Source: Methylorubrum populi (lineage in GTDB: Bacteria; Pseudomonadota; Alphaproteobacteria; Rhizobiales; Beijerinckiaceae). From it: a stretch of 64,000 bases of DNA. The position numbers and the translations under genes were made by a program. Positions 25,680 to 35,391 of this stretch are shown piece by piece (within the stretch, counting starts at the first letter, position 1; each line of letters begins with the position of its first letter). Where the stretch lies: the NCBI RefSeq assembly GCF_002355515.1, contig NZ_AP014809.1, positions 1,636,501 to 1,700,500 of the forward strand. The letters are read 5' to 3'. The notes under the pieces were generated by a model. It had not been told where the DNA came from and did no database searches. It saw only the letters and a list, made by a program, of their open reading frames with translations.

Positions 25680-26831
25680 ATGACGGCATCCCCTTCCAGC
25701 CCGCCGGGCGCGCGCCGCCTCGCGGTCGCCGGCATCGCGGTCGTGGCCTTCGCCGCCGCGCTCTGGCTCGCCTGGACCGCCTCGGCGACGCTGCTGCTGA
25801 TCTTTTCCGGCATCCTGTTCGCCGTCTTCCTCGACGGTCTGACCCGCGGCCTCGGTTACGTCCTGCCGATCGGGCGCGGATGGCGCCTCGCCCTCGCCTG
25901 CCTCGTGCTGGCCGCCCTCGCCATCGGGCTCTCCGCCTTCGGCGGCGCCACCGTGGCGAGCCAGGCGCGCGACCTCGGCACCACGGTGCGCCAGCAATCG
26001 GAGACGGTGCGCGACTGGCTGAAGGAGCGCGGCATCGAGATCGACCTATCGCAGGGGGCGCCGGCGGGCCAGGGCGGCGGTGGTGATACCGGTCAGGGCG
26101 AGAGGGACGAGGGCAAGGAGGGGAAGGGCCAGAAGCAGGGCGGCCTCGCAGGTCTCGCCTCGGGCGCCCTGAAGAGCCCCGGCTCGCTCCTGTCGGATGC
26201 CGGCAGCGTGCTCGGCCCGGCCACGACCGTCGTGATTGCGCTGTTCAACGCGCTCGGCAACGTCCTCGTGATCGTCTTCCTCGGCGTGGCCATCGCCGCC
26301 GATCCGAAAAGCTACCGCGACGGCGCCCTGCGGCTCGTGCCGCCGCGCCACCGCGAGAAGGGCGCGCGCGTCCTCGACGGGTCGGGCGAGACCCTGCGGC
26401 ACTGGCTGTTCGGACAGCTCGTGACCATGGCGGCGATCTTCGTGCTGACCTGGGCGGGGCTGAGCTTCCTCGGCATCGGCGGCGCGCTGATCCTCGGGCT
26501 CCAGGCCGGCCTGCTCGCCTTCGTGCCGACCATCGGGCCGCTGATCGCGGGCGTGGTGATCGTGCTGAGCAGCCTCGCCTCGGGGCTGAACGGATTGCTC
26601 GGGGCGCTCGGCGTCTACCTCGCGGTGCAGACGGCGGAGAGCTATGGCCTCACTCCGTTCATCCAGCGCCGCGCCCTCGACCTGCCGGCGGCGACGATCT
26701 TTTCCGGCCAGCTCCTGCTCGGCGTGCTGTTCGGCCTGTGGGGAGTGGCGCTCGCCCTGCCGCTGGTGGCGGTGATCAAGGTGCTGCTGGAAGAACTCTA
26801 CATCGAGGACGGGGCCGAAGCGGAGGCCTGA
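25680..26831 (+). CDS. AI-2E-family transporter (PerM-like)
   Basis: 383 residues with about seven or eight membrane helices. The C-terminal part QAGLLAFVPTIGPLIAGVV and the late FGLWGVALALPLVAVIKV are typical of the AI-2 exporter/PerM family. Most members are of unknown substrate; some are Na+/H+ antiporters. A cytosolic-looking low-complexity Gly/Glu/Lys segment (around residues 122-153) interrupts the usual extramembrane domain. ATG 25680 is chosen because it begins just before the first helix. Confidence 0.85.
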   Translation: MTASPSSPPGARRLAVAGIAVVAFAAALWLAWTASATLLLIFSGILFAVFLDGLTRGLGYVLPIGRGWRLALACLVLAALAIGLSAFGGATVASQARDLGTTVRQQSETVRDWLKERGIEIDLSQGAPAGQGGGGDTGQGERDEGKEGKGQKQGGLAGLASGALKSPGSLLSDAGSVLGPATTVVIALFNALGNVLVIVFLGVAIAADPKSYRDGALRLVPPRHREKGARVLDGSGETLRHWLFGQLVTMAAIFVLTWAGLSFLGIGGALILGLQAGLLAFVPTIGPLIAGVVIVLSSLASGLNGLLGALGVYLAVQTAESYGLTPFIQRRALDLPAATIFSGQLLLGVLFGLWGVALALPLVAVIKVLLEELYIEDGAEAEA

Positions 26832-26885
26832 GGCGTTCTCCGGCCGATCGCTTCGGCTTCGCCCCGCAATGATCCGTCAACAGAA

Positions 26886-26918
26886 CGGTCCGCAGATCCT
26901 TGTTGGACCTGCGGACCG
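26886..26918. terminator. Hairpin between convergent genes
   Basis: CGGTCCGCAG (26886-26895) and CTGCGGACCG (26909-26918) form a perfect 10-bp stem between the ends of the transporter gene and mqo. Neither side has a strong T tract, so it may be a weak bidirectional terminator. Confidence 0.5.
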
Positions 26919-26927
26919 GTAATCGCC

Positions 26928-28634
26928 TTACGGCGCCATGTCGGGGACCGGCTTGACGGTGCCCGTCTCGGCCGGGGCGGGCGCCGGGGCCGGAGCCCCG
27001 ATCTGCGGCGGCGGGGTGAGCTGCAGGTGCTCGCTGGTATAGGCGAGCTCCTGGTAGACCCGCTGCGGATCGCCGTTCAGCTTGGTGCCGTAGCTCGGCA
27101 CGATCTGGCGGATCTTCGCCTGCCATTCCGGGCTGGCGACCTTCTGGGCGAAGACCTTCTCCAGCACGTTCAGCATGATCGGCGCGGCGGTGGAGGCGCC
27201 CGGCGAGGCGCCGAGCAGGGCGGCGATGCTGCCGTCCTTGGCCGCGACCACCTCGGTGCCGAGCTTGAGCACGCCGCCCTTCTCCGCATCGCGCTTGATG
27301 ATCTGCACGCGCTGCCCGGCCTGGACCAGGCGCCACTCGTCCTTCTTGGCGTCGGGGAAATACTCGCGCAGGGCCTGGTAGCGGTCCTCGTCGGACAGCA
27401 TCACTTGGCCGGCGAGATACTCGATCAGCGGGTACTGCTCGACGCCGACGCGGACCATCGGCCAGACATTGCTGGTGGTGGTCGAGGTCAGCAGGTCGAA
27501 GTAGGAGCCCTCCTTCAGGAACTTGGTCGAGAAGGTCGCGAACGGCCCGAACAGGATCACGCGCTTGCCGTCGAGCACCCGGGTGTCGAGATGCGGCACC
27601 GACATCGGCGGCGAGCCGACGGAGGCCTTGCCGTAGGCCTTGGCGAGATGGCGCAGGGCCACGTCCTGGTTCTCGGTGACGAGGAACGAGCCGCCGACGG
27701 GGAAGCCGGCATAATCGTCGGCCTCGGGGATGCCGGAGGCCTGCAGCAGGTGCAGGGCGCCGCCGCCCGCGCCGATGAACACGAACCGGGCATCGACCGT
27801 GGACCGGCTGCCGTCCTTCAGGTTCTTCGAGGTGACGCGCCAGGTGCCGTCCTTGTTGCGCGCGAAGCTCTCGACCTCGGTCGAGAGGCGAAGGTCGAAC
27901 TTCGGCCCGCTCTTCAGCGAGGCGATGTACTGGCGGGTGACCTCACCCCACTCGCAATCGGTGCCGAGCGGCGACCACGTGGCGGCGACCTTCTGCTTCG
28001 GGTCGCGCCCCTCCATCATCAGGGGGACCCACTTCTTCACCTGCTCGGGGTCGGTCGAGAACTCCATCCCGGCAAAGAGCGGGCTGGCCTTGAGCGCCTC
28101 GTAGCGCTTGCGCAGATAGGTGATGTTGTCGTCGCCCCAGACGAAGCTCATGTGGGGCGTGGAATTGATGAAGGAGCGGGGGTTCTTCAGCACGCCCCTT
28201 TGCACCTGCCACGCCAGGAACTGGCGCGTGACCTGGAAGGCCTCGTTGATCTCGACGGCCTTGCCGATCTGGATGTTCCCCTTGGAATCCTCCGGCGTGT
28301 AGTTCAGCTCGGCCAGGGCGGAGTGGCCGGTGCCGGCATTGTTCCAGCCGTTGGAGCTTTCCAGCGCCACGCCGTCGAGCCGCTCGACCATCTCCAGCGA
28401 CCAGTCGGGCTCGAGTTCGCGCAGCCAGACACCGAGCGTCGCGCTCATGATGCCGCCGCCGATCAGCAGGACATCGACCTTGCGGGGCTCGCCCGCGGCG
28501 AGCAGGGGCGAACCGGGCAGCGTCGTCGCCGCCAGACCTGCCAATGCGCCGCCGATAACCTGCCGCCGGTTCATCGGCATCGGGCTATGTTGCACATTCG
28601 CGGAGTGCATGTGCAGTTTATCGTCAGTTTTCAT
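26928..28634 (-). CDS. mqo: Malate:quinone oxidoreductase with N-terminal export-type signal
   Basis: About 568 residues. It oxidises malate to oxaloacetate and reduces membrane quinone, bypassing soluble malate dehydrogenase. The FAD fold starts at [16 protein letters not shown], followed by [20 protein letters not shown] and [12 protein letters not shown]. Unusually, it starts with a twin-arginine-like signal, [17 protein letters not shown] followed by LLAAGEP (about residues 21-47), and ends in a Pro/Ala-rich tail. Known Mqo proteins are peripheral on the cytoplasmic face, so periplasmic location would be a departure. Start choices: ATG 28634, TTG 28655 or ATG 28571 (beginning of MNRRQ). 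Confidence 0.92.
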   Translation of the reverse strand: MKTDDKLHMHSANVQHSPMPMNRRQVIGGALAGLAATTLPGSPLLAAGEPRKVDVLLIGGGIMSATLGVWLRELEPDWSLEMVERLDGVALESSNGWNNAGTGHSALAELNYTPEDSKGNIQIGKAVEINEAFQVTRQFLAWQVQRGVLKNPRSFINSTPHMSFVWGDDNITYLRKRYEALKASPLFAGMEFSTDPEQVKKWVPLMMEGRDPKQKVAATWSPLGTDCEWGEVTRQYIASLKSGPKFDLRLSTEVESFARNKDGTWRVTSKNLKDGSRSTVDARFVFIGAGGGALHLLQASGIPEADDYAGFPVGGSFLVTENQDVALRHLAKAYGKASVGSPPMSVPHLDTRVLDGKRVILFGPFATFSTKFLKEGSYFDLLTSTTTSNVWPMVRVGVEQYPLIEYLAGQVMLSDEDRYQALREYFPDAKKDEWRLVQAGQRVQIIKRDAEKGGVLKLGTEVVAAKDGSIAALLGASPGASTAAPIMLNVLEKVFAQKVASPEWQAKIRQIVPSYGTKLNGDPQRVYQELAYTSEHLQLTPPPQIGAPAPAPAPAETGTVKPVPDMAP

Positions 28635-28837
28635 TTTATTTTTCGTGCCGCTCAAAAATTTATTGGTCCTGCGCGTCCGCTACAACGAGCACGCGCGAGC
28701 GACAACCCGGCGATTACATGGCTGCCATGCCCTGAAACCTTGAACATGCGCAGCCGATTGTCAGACCGCGTCGGGCGCGTTCGGCATCGCCGGAACGGGG
28801 TTGACCATAGGTCGCCAGTCGCGGGGCCGAACGAACC

Positions 28838-29497
28838 TCAGCGTGCGGCCGAGCGCTCGATCCGGCGGATGCTTCCGAGGATCGCCCGGGCGGCCTCGTG
28901 GCGCATCGCGCCGGTCTCGCAGGTCTTGCAGATCGCCCCGAGATAGCGGCCGTCGACCACCGTCTCGGCGAACAGACCCGACTTGAACCGCGGCGCCGCC
29001 TCGGTCTCGACGGCGATCCAGTCGCGCGGCCCGAATCGCTTGGGTCCGAGCGGGCGGCGGATGGAGGCGCCGGGGCTCGTACTCTTCAGGACCGCACGCA
29101 GGCGGAAGTAGCGGGACAGCGGCGAGGCGTGGAGCCCGGCGAGGCGGGCCGCGTCGTCCTCGCCCTCGACCGGGGCGGTCCGCAGGCGCAGGGTGCAGGC
29201 CTCCTTGGTGCGGGCGCAGGCCGGGGTCTCGCACACGATCCGCACGACGCGCCGGCCGGAGGCGTCGCCGGGGTCTTCGTCGGCATCCTCCAGCACCCAG
29301 CCCGCGGGCAGATCGAGCACGAAGCCCTGGTCGAGGCGCAGGGTCGTCGGTCCCGGAAGGGCCTCGGCCGCGTCGGTGCTCGCCTCCGGTGCGGGTTCCT
29401 CGGTGGAATTCGGCCTCTCCTCGGCCCGGGCCGGCGCGATGGCGAGCAGGCACGACAGGAGAAGAGCCGCACGGCCGCGGCGGAGGGGATCGGTCAT
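28838..29497 (-). CDS. Secreted protein, last gene of the MoxR/VWA operon
   Basis: 219 residues. A signal peptide (AALLLSCLLAIAPARAEE) is followed by an acidic Pro/Glu linker and a domain with four cysteines (IVCETPACARTKEACTL) and a later pair, ICKTCETGAM. The LRLDQGFVLDLPAGWVLED start resembles small secreted stress proteins, but no family was recognised. ATG 29497 overlaps the upstream gene by 4 bp. It is the only exported member of the seven-gene chain and probably acts in the periplasm. Confidence 0.75.
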   Translation of the reverse strand: MTDPLRRGRAALLLSCLLAIAPARAEERPNSTEEPAPEASTDAAEALPGPTTLRLDQGFVLDLPAGWVLEDADEDPGDASGRRVVRIVCETPACARTKEACTLRLRTAPVEGEDDAARLAGLHASPLSRYFRLRAVLKSTSPGASIRRPLGPKRFGPRDWIAVETEAAPRFKSGLFAETVVDGRYLGAICKTCETGAMRHEAARAILGSIRRIERSAAR

Positions 29498-30789
29498 CGG
29501 GCACGAGCCTCCGGGAGGTGGCGGTCGATCAGGGCCTCGGCGCGGGCGCGCGCCTCCGGCTCGAAGATCCGCAGCGGCACGGGCAGCACCTCGTCCCAGC
29601 GCATCGGCAGGATCATCAGGTCGCCGGCCTGCACCCGCCCGCGGAACAGCGGCCAGCCGAGATGCGCGTGCGCCCCGTCCTTCGCGGTGACGATGCCGGT
29701 CTCGCCGATCGCGATCTCGGCCTCGCCGGGCGGCGCCTCGGCTTCGAGCCGCCGGGCGAGATCCACCGCGAACCAGCGGCGCGCGTAAGCGTGGACCGCG
29801 AAGAACCCTGCGATCACCACGGCGGTGATGGCAGCCGGCTTCCAGAAATCGCTGGCGATCATCTCGGCGAAGAGCGGCAGCGCGTCGGCCAGCGGCACCC
29901 GGTAGGGATCGACCGCCCAGAGTATCAGGAGCAGGGCGGGATAGAGCAGGGACAGGCCCACGAGCCACGCGGCGGCCCCGGCGAGCCGGGCGCGGCGGGC
30001 CCAGGGATTTTCCAGGCTGCGCAGGATGAGCGGCACCCGCTCCTCCGCGGTCAGGCGCAGGGCGGCGCACACGGAATCGGGCCCCGTCGCCGGTTCGGCC
30101 GGCGGCGGGGCGGGGGCGGGCCGGCCGGCGCAGGCCTCGACCCAGCGCCGGATGCCCGCGATCGTCTCCGCGCTCAGGGACGCCTTGGGCAGGACGACCG
30201 GCACCTCGCCGATCTCCGTCGTCAGGAAGAGGTGGTGCCGGTCCTCCGCGAGCCCGCCGATGCGCGGCCAGGGCACGAAGCTCACGAGATCCGGCGCGGT
30301 CTGGGTCAGCCCGGCCCCGTCGAGCCGGTAGTGCACCGGGACCGGGCTCGGATCATCGCCGCCGCCGCCCGGCGGTCCCATCAGGGCCCGCACCCGGCGC
30401 CGGGCGAACCAGGGGTGAAGCGCGTAATGCGTGAGCAGGGCGAGCGTGATCAGCCCGAGGCCGGCGGCGAGCGGCAGTGGATCGAAGTCGGACAGGTCGC
30501 GCCAGAACGCCGACAGGCTGCGCCGGCCGCCCGAAGTCGCCCAGGCCGAGACCGTGCCGAGCAGCGCCAGGAACCACAGCACCGGCAGGCCCAGCGTGAG
30601 GATGCGCCGCCTTTGCGCCGCCAGCGGCCCCCTCTGCGCGTGGAGATTGCCGATGATCCGGTGCGCGAAGGTGAGCGGGGCGTCAAAAGTGAGCGGCGCC
30701 TCCGGAACGGGCGGGCGGCCGGAGAGGGCGGGGACGACGGGCAGGACGAGACTCCGGGACTTGCGTTCGAGGATGTCGGCGCCGATCAG
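29494..30789 (-). CDS. YcxB-like membrane protein, apparent CTG start
   Basis: About 431 residues. Two similar halves each pair membrane helices (PVLWFLALLGTVSAWA, LGLITLALLTHYAL; later LVGLSLLYPALLLILWAV and ITAVVIAGFFAVHAYA) with a PH-like YcxB domain: YRLDGAGLTQTAPDLVSF..WPRIGGLAED and EIAIGETGIVTAKDGAH..LGWPLFRG. No ATG, GTG or TTG exists in frame near the 5' end. CTG at 30789 overlaps the VWA stop as CTGA, exactly like the other five junctions of the operon, so it is taken as the start. Function unknown. Confidence 0.72.
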   Translation of the reverse strand: MIGADILERKSRSLVLPVVPALSGRPPVPEAPLTFDAPLTFAHRIIGNLHAQRGPLAAQRRRILTLGLPVLWFLALLGTVSAWATSGGRRSLSAFWRDLSDFDPLPLAAGLGLITLALLTHYALHPWFARRRVRALMGPPGGGGDDPSPVPVHYRLDGAGLTQTAPDLVSFVPWPRIGGLAEDRHHLFLTTEIGEVPVVLPKASLSAETIAGIRRWVEACAGRPAPAPPPAEPATGPDSVCAALRLTAEERVPLILRSLENPWARRARLAGAAAWLVGLSLLYPALLLILWAVDPYRVPLADALPLFAEMIASDFWKPAAITAVVIAGFFAVHAYARRWFAVDLARRLEAEAPPGEAEIAIGETGIVTAKDGAHAHLGWPLFRGRVQAGDLMILPMRWDEVLPVPLRIFEPEARARAEALIDRHLPEARAR

Positions 30790-31958
30790 CCGTCGCGGGC
30801 GGCGGCCGGGACCGCGGCGATGCCGGCGCCCGCGGCCCAGGCGTTGAGATCCTGCTTGCGGATCGCCGCCGCCATCATGTCGGGGAAGAGGTCCGGCGTG
30901 CAGGCGAAGGCGGGCACGCCGAGCGCGGCGAGCCGCGCGGCGAGCCCCCGGTCGTAGGCCGGTGCGCCCTCGTCGGAGAGGGCGAGCAGGGCCACCACCT
31001 GCACGCCCGCCCCGACGAGGCGCTGCGCCTGGGCGAGCAGGCCGGCCTCGACCCCGCCCTCGTAGAGATCGGAGATCAGCACCAGCACCGTGTCCTCGGG
31101 CCGGGTGATGCGCGAGGCGCAGTAGCCGACCGCCCGGTTGATGTCGGTGCCGCCGCCGAGCTGGACCGAGAACAGCACCTCGACCGGATCGTCCATCTCG
31201 TCGGAGAGATCGACCACCTCGGTGTCGAACACCACGAGCCGGGTCGAAACGGCCGGCAGCGAGGCCATCACCGCCCCGAAGATGCTCGAATAGACCACCG
31301 AGTTGGCCATCGAGCCGGATTGGTCGATGCACAGGATCACGTCCTTGAGCGATCCGCGGCTTTTTCGCCCGTGGCCGAGGCGGGTCTCGGGGATGATGGT
31401 GCGGTACTCCGCCTGATAGTGGCGCAGGTTCGCCCGGATGGTGCGGTTCCAGTCGATCTCGGCGTGGCGCGGGCGGCGGTTGATGCTGGCGCGGTCGATC
31501 GCCCCGGTCACGGCCTGGCGCAGGGGCTCCTCCAGCCGCTTCATCAGCGCGTCCACCACCTTGCGCACCACGAGGCGCGCCGTCTCCCTCGTGCGCCCGC
31601 CGAGCAGGCCGCGCATCGAGATCAGGGTCGAGACGAGGGAGACGTCGGGCTGGACCGCCTCCAGCATCTCCGGCTCGGTCAGCATCCGCTTGAGGTCGAG
31701 CCGCTCGAAGGCGTCGCGCTGCATCACCTGCACCACGGAGGCCGGAAAGTAGTCGCGGATGTCGCCGAGCCAGCGCGGCACGGAGGGCGCGGAGGCGCCC
31801 AAGCCCCCCTTGCGGTCGGAATCGTAGAGGGCGCCCATCGCCCGGTCGAGGCGCCCGTCGCGTTCGGACAGGGTGCAGCCCGTGCCCTCGGCCGCGCCGC
31901 CGCCCAGCACGAGGCGCCAGCGGCGGAGGCGTTCCGTCTCGTTCACGGCCTCGCTCAT
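30786..31958 (-). CDS. VWA-domain (MIDAS) protein, MoxR partner
   Basis: 390 residues. A ~200-residue helical N-terminal part precedes a von Willebrand A domain with an intact metal-ion site: DQSGS in ILCIDQSGSMANS, the threonine of LGGGTDINR and the aspartate of LISDLYEG. CoxE/MoxR-associated VWA proteins work with a MoxR AAA+ ATPase to remodel or metal-load targets. Start ATG 31958 overlaps DUF5682 by 4 bp. No signal peptide: cytosolic. Confidence 0.9.
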   Translation of the reverse strand: MSEAVNETERLRRWRLVLGGGAAEGTGCTLSERDGRLDRAMGALYDSDRKGGLGASAPSVPRWLGDIRDYFPASVVQVMQRDAFERLDLKRMLTEPEMLEAVQPDVSLVSTLISMRGLLGGRTRETARLVVRKVVDALMKRLEEPLRQAVTGAIDRASINRRPRHAEIDWNRTIRANLRHYQAEYRTIIPETRLGHGRKSRGSLKDVILCIDQSGSMANSVVYSSIFGAVMASLPAVSTRLVVFDTEVVDLSDEMDDPVEVLFSVQLGGGTDINRAVGYCASRITRPEDTVLVLISDLYEGGVEAGLLAQAQRLVGAGVQVVALLALSDEGAPAYDRGLAARLAALGVPAFACTPDLFPDMMAAAIRKQDLNAWAAGAGIAAVPAAARDG

Positions 31959-34294
31959 GCGGCGTCTCCCGTGGTTGCGTCCGCGCTTCGGACCGGCTCG
32001 GGGCCGAGCAGCAGGCGCAGGATCGGCAGCACCTTGGCCGCCCGCGCCGCATCGAAGCCCTGCGCACCTTCTGCCGCGCCTGGGGCCACGCCGCCCGGCC
32101 GGGCCAGAGCCTCGCCGATCGCCCGGCGCTCGGCGGGTGCCAGGGTCGCGAAGGTGCGGCGCACCAGCGGCAGCAGCTCGATGAACAGCGCCTCGTCGAG
32201 GCCGCAGAGCCATTCATCGACGACGGCGAGCAACTCGCGCCCGTGAATCAGCACCGTGCCGCTGTCTTCGAGAAAACCCTCGATCCAGGCGGCGGCGGGG
32301 GCGGCGCCGGAAGCTCGCGACAGGGCAAGCCGCAGGCGCTCGCCGGCCTCCTCCGCGTCGATGGCGCGATCATCGAACAAGAGCCGGACGGCGCGGCCGA
32401 CGACGCGGCCGTGGACGTGTTCCTGATCGGCGAGCGCCCGCAGGGCCTCGCCCCACACCGCCTTCAGTTCCGGCTCCTCGATCAGCGCCACCGTGCCCGA
32501 GACGGCGACGATGCGCGCCTTGGCCGCTGCCGCCGCATCGTCGTCGAGGCTCTGGCAGGCGGCGACCAGCCCGGCGGCGGCCCGCGGCACGAGGCCCCGC
32601 ACGACGGCGAGCACCGGCGCGGTGTCGGAGGAGCGCACGGAGCCGTAGCGGGCGAGTTCGGCGAGCGGCGGCAGCGCGTCCATCAGGTCGAACACGTCGG
32701 CCGAGACCGCGGCGCGGTCGTTGAGCGCGCGGATCACCTCCGCCGTCGCCTCGGCGAGGTCGGCGTCGAGCAGGGTGCCGATCAGGCCGGAGAGTTCGGC
32801 GACGCGGGTCGCCTCGCGGGCTCTGGTCCGCACCCGGCCGGCGGCGGCCTCGGCGATGGTGCCGCCTTCCGCCGAGGCTGCCACCAACTCGACCACCCAT
32901 TCCGGCTGCCAAGCGAGGAACCAGCCCTCCTTGAAGGTGCCGCGCCCGCGCGCCTCCCGCCGCTCGCCCCAGGGGATGCCGATCAGGCTCAAGCGGTTGA
33001 GGAAGTGGCTGCGGGCGAGATCCGTCTCCTTGCGCAGGTCGAGGGTGATCTCGCCGGCGGCCGCGCCGGGTTTGAGGCGCAGGCGCCGGCACTGCGCCTC
33101 GAAATCCGCCTCGACCGGGGTGCCGGGGCTGTCCGGCGGGGTGGCGCCGAGGCGCTCGCCGATGACGAGCTTGCGCCGGATCAGCCCCATCGGCGCCGGA
33201 TCGGCGAAGCAGAGCGTGGCCTGCGCCGCCTCGTCGAGATCGTCGAGGGAGGGCCGGGACCGGCCGCGGAAACCCGCCAGCGCCTCGGCGAGCCGGGCCG
33301 CCTCGATCACCGAGGCCGGGGAGGCGTCGAGATCGTTCTCGCGCAGCAGGGCGGCGGCGCGGGCGAGCCAGCGGGCGGCGACCCTTCCCTCGTGGTGCCA
33401 CAGGTTGTCGTACCATTCCGGCGAGAGCACCCCGGCGCGGTAGCCGGAGGCGAAGGCCAGCCGCTCGTAGGACCAGGGCGCCCAGGCGGCGGCGACCTTG
33501 GTCTTGGGCAGGTTTTTGAGTGTTGCGGCGTCGGCGGTCGCCTGGCCCTTGGCGTCGTGGCGGGCGAGCGCCGGCACGTGCCACGCGCCGCAGACCACGG
33601 CGATGCGCTCGAACCCCTCCTTGGCCGCCCGCCGGATCGCCGCGCGCATATGCGCCTCGCGGGCCTCCTCACGAAAGGCATCTTCGGGGTCGGGTTCGGC
33701 GCCCTCGCGCAAAGCCGCCATCGCCTCACCGATCGCGGCGAACACGTCGCCGTCGGCGCCCGCGCGGCTCTCGACCAGGGCGTCCCACCAGCGCTCGCCG
33801 TCCGGGTAGCCGGCCAGCGCCGCGAGTTCGCCGAGCGGGTCGCGCCGGATCGCGGCGGCAGCCGGGGCGGGCTCAGGCTCGGACGGTGCTTCCGCCGCCT
33901 CAGAGACCGGCTCCGCATCGATCGGCGCGGCCTCGGTGGGGGATTCTGCCTCGCCGAAGCCGTCGGCGAGCTGGTTGGCGTGCGGCAGATCGATGAAGCG
34001 CAGGGTCGCGCCCGCCGCGACGCCAAAGCGCATCGCCACCCATTCCGGCGAGAAGGCCGCGAAGGGGAAGAAGGCGCAAGTTCGCGGCCGGTCGGGCCGG
34101 TAGACGAGGAGCGCCACGGGCGGCGCCATCGCCTCGTGGGCGGCCAACGGGATCAGCGCGTCGGCATCCGGCGGCCCCTCGATCAGCAGGCAGTCGGGCT
34201 CGAGCGCCTCGAGTGCCGCCTTGAGCGAGCGGGCCGAGCCGGGGCCGTGGTGGCGGATGCCGAAGAGACGGATATCGGGCATCGCTCGGGTCAC
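31955..34294 (-). CDS. DUF5682-family protein
   Basis: 779 residues, the largest member of the operon. The N-terminal domain carries GIRHHGPGSA (12-21), LIEGPPDADAL (37-47) and, near 235, CGAWHVPAL. The pattern of an early G-x-x-H, an acidic EG strand and a late G-x-x-H resembles TraB/ChaN-like proteins, some of which are metal-dependent hydrolases; this is inference. The rest is Ala/Leu-rich helix. GTG 34294 overlaps the MoxR stop (GTGA); ATG 34282 is an alternative. Such proteins travel with SWIM, MoxR and VWA genes in other bacteria. Confidence 0.85.
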   Translation of the reverse strand: MTRAMPDIRLFGIRHHGPGSARSLKAALEALEPDCLLIEGPPDADALIPLAAHEAMAPPVALLVYRPDRPRTCAFFPFAAFSPEWVAMRFGVAAGATLRFIDLPHANQLADGFGEAESPTEAAPIDAEPVSEAAEAPSEPEPAPAAAAIRRDPLGELAALAGYPDGERWWDALVESRAGADGDVFAAIGEAMAALREGAEPDPEDAFREEAREAHMRAAIRRAAKEGFERIAVVCGAWHVPALARHDAKGQATADAATLKNLPKTKVAAAWAPWSYERLAFASGYRAGVLSPEWYDNLWHHEGRVAARWLARAAALLRENDLDASPASVIEAARLAEALAGFRGRSRPSLDDLDEAAQATLCFADPAPMGLIRRKLVIGERLGATPPDSPGTPVEADFEAQCRRLRLKPGAAAGEITLDLRKETDLARSHFLNRLSLIGIPWGERREARGRGTFKEGWFLAWQPEWVVELVAASAEGGTIAEAAAGRVRTRAREATRVAELSGLIGTLLDADLAEATAEVIRALNDRAAVSADVFDLMDALPPLAELARYGSVRSSDTAPVLAVVRGLVPRAAAGLVAACQSLDDDAAAAAKARIVAVSGTVALIEEPELKAVWGEALRALADQEHVHGRVVGRAVRLLFDDRAIDAEEAGERLRLALSRASGAAPAAAWIEGFLEDSGTVLIHGRELLAVVDEWLCGLDEALFIELLPLVRRTFATLAPAERRAIGEALARPGGVAPGAAEGAQGFDAARAAKVLPILRLLLGPEPVRSADATTGDAA

Positions 34295-35391
34295 GCGCTC
34301 GCGCGGGCGGCCTTATAAAAGTCCTTCCAGCCGTCGCGCTCCTTGACCACGGTCTCGAGGTACTCGCGCCAGACGATGGCGTCCTGCACCGGGTCCTTCA
34401 CCACGGCGCCCGTGATGCCGGAGACGAGGTCGTGGGCCGAGAGGCGGCCGTCGCCGAAATGCGCGGCGAGCGCCAGTCCGCTGCCGACGACGCTGATGGC
34501 CTCCGCCGTCGAGAGCGTGCCGGAGGGCTGCTTCACCTTGCTCTTGCCGTCCGCCGTCACCCCCTCGCGCAATTCGCGGAAGATCGTGACGACGCGGCGG
34601 ATCTGGTCGGCGCCCGGCGGCTCGGCCGGGATCTCGAAGGCGCGGCCGAGCGCGGCGACGCGGCTCTCGACGATGGCGATCTCGGCCTCGATCGTGGCGG
34701 GCGGGGGCAGCACCACGGTGTTGAAGCGGCGCTTGAGCGCGCTCGACAATTCGTTGACGCCGCGATCCCGGTTGTTGGCGGTGGCGATGAGGTTGAAGCC
34801 CTTTTGCGCCGGCACCTCCTCGTTCAGCTCGGGGATCGGCAGCGTCTTCTCCGAGAGGATGGTGATGAAGCTGTCCTGCGTCTCAGAAGGGATGCGGGTC
34901 AGCTCCTCGACGCGGGCGATGCGCCCCTCCGACATCGCCCGCATCACCGGCGAGCCCACCACCGCCTCGCGGCTCGGCCCCTTGGCGAGAAGCAGCGCGT
35001 AGTTCCAGCCGTAGCGGATCGCCTCCTCGCTGGTGCCGGCGGTGCCCTGCACGATCAGGCGCGAGGTGCCGCAGATCGCCGCCGCGAGATGCTCGCTGAC
35101 CCAGCTCTTGGCGGTGCCCGGCACGCCGAGCAGCAGCAGCGCCCGATCGGTGGCGAGCGTGGCCACCGCGACCTCCATCAGGCGCCGGTCGCCGATATAT
35201 TTCGGGGTGACCTCGAAGCCCGACAGGAGTCTGCCGCCGAGCAGATAGGTGACCACGGCCTGCGGCGACATCTGCCAGTTCGGCGGGCGCGGCCGGTCGT
35301 CGGATTCGCGGAGCGCCGCGATCTCCTCGGCGAAGGCATCCTCGGCGGCCTGGCGAAGCTGCGCGGCCTTGACGGCGTGGGTCGATGTCAT
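34291..35391 (-). CDS. MoxR-family AAA+ ATPase
   Basis: 366 residues. Walker A is GVPGTAKS (89-96), sensor 1 is LIATANNRDRG and the arginine-finger region is ALKRRFNT. Walker B reads RVEEL, with Glu where Asp is usual. MoxR ATPases are chaperone-like and act with VWA proteins on target complexes. A ~70-residue N-terminal extension (AAEDAFAEEIAAL) and a long C-terminal helical region flank the core. 4-bp overlaps on both sides tie it to DUF5691 and DUF5682. Confidence 0.93.
   Translation of the reverse strand: MTSTHAVKAAQLRQAAEDAFAEEIAALRESDDRPRPPNWQMSPQAVVTYLLGGRLLSGFEVTPKYIGDRRLMEVAVATLATDRALLLLGVPGTAKSWVSEHLAAAICGTSRLIVQGTAGTSEEAIRYGWNYALLLAKGPSREAVVGSPVMRAMSEGRIARVEELTRIPSETQDSFITILSEKTLPIPELNEEVPAQKGFNLIATANNRDRGVNELSSALKRRFNTVVLPPPATIEAEIAIVESRVAALGRAFEIPAEPPGADQIRRVVTIFRELREGVTADGKSKVKQPSGTLSTAEAISVVGSGLALAAHFGDGRLSAHDLVSGITGAVVKDPVQDAIVWREYLETVVKERDGWKDFYKAARASA

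Noticed and set aside
32243..34318. 691-residue rightward open frame
   Set aside because: Lies wholly opposite DUF5682, whose motifs and 4-bp overlaps support the minus strand.
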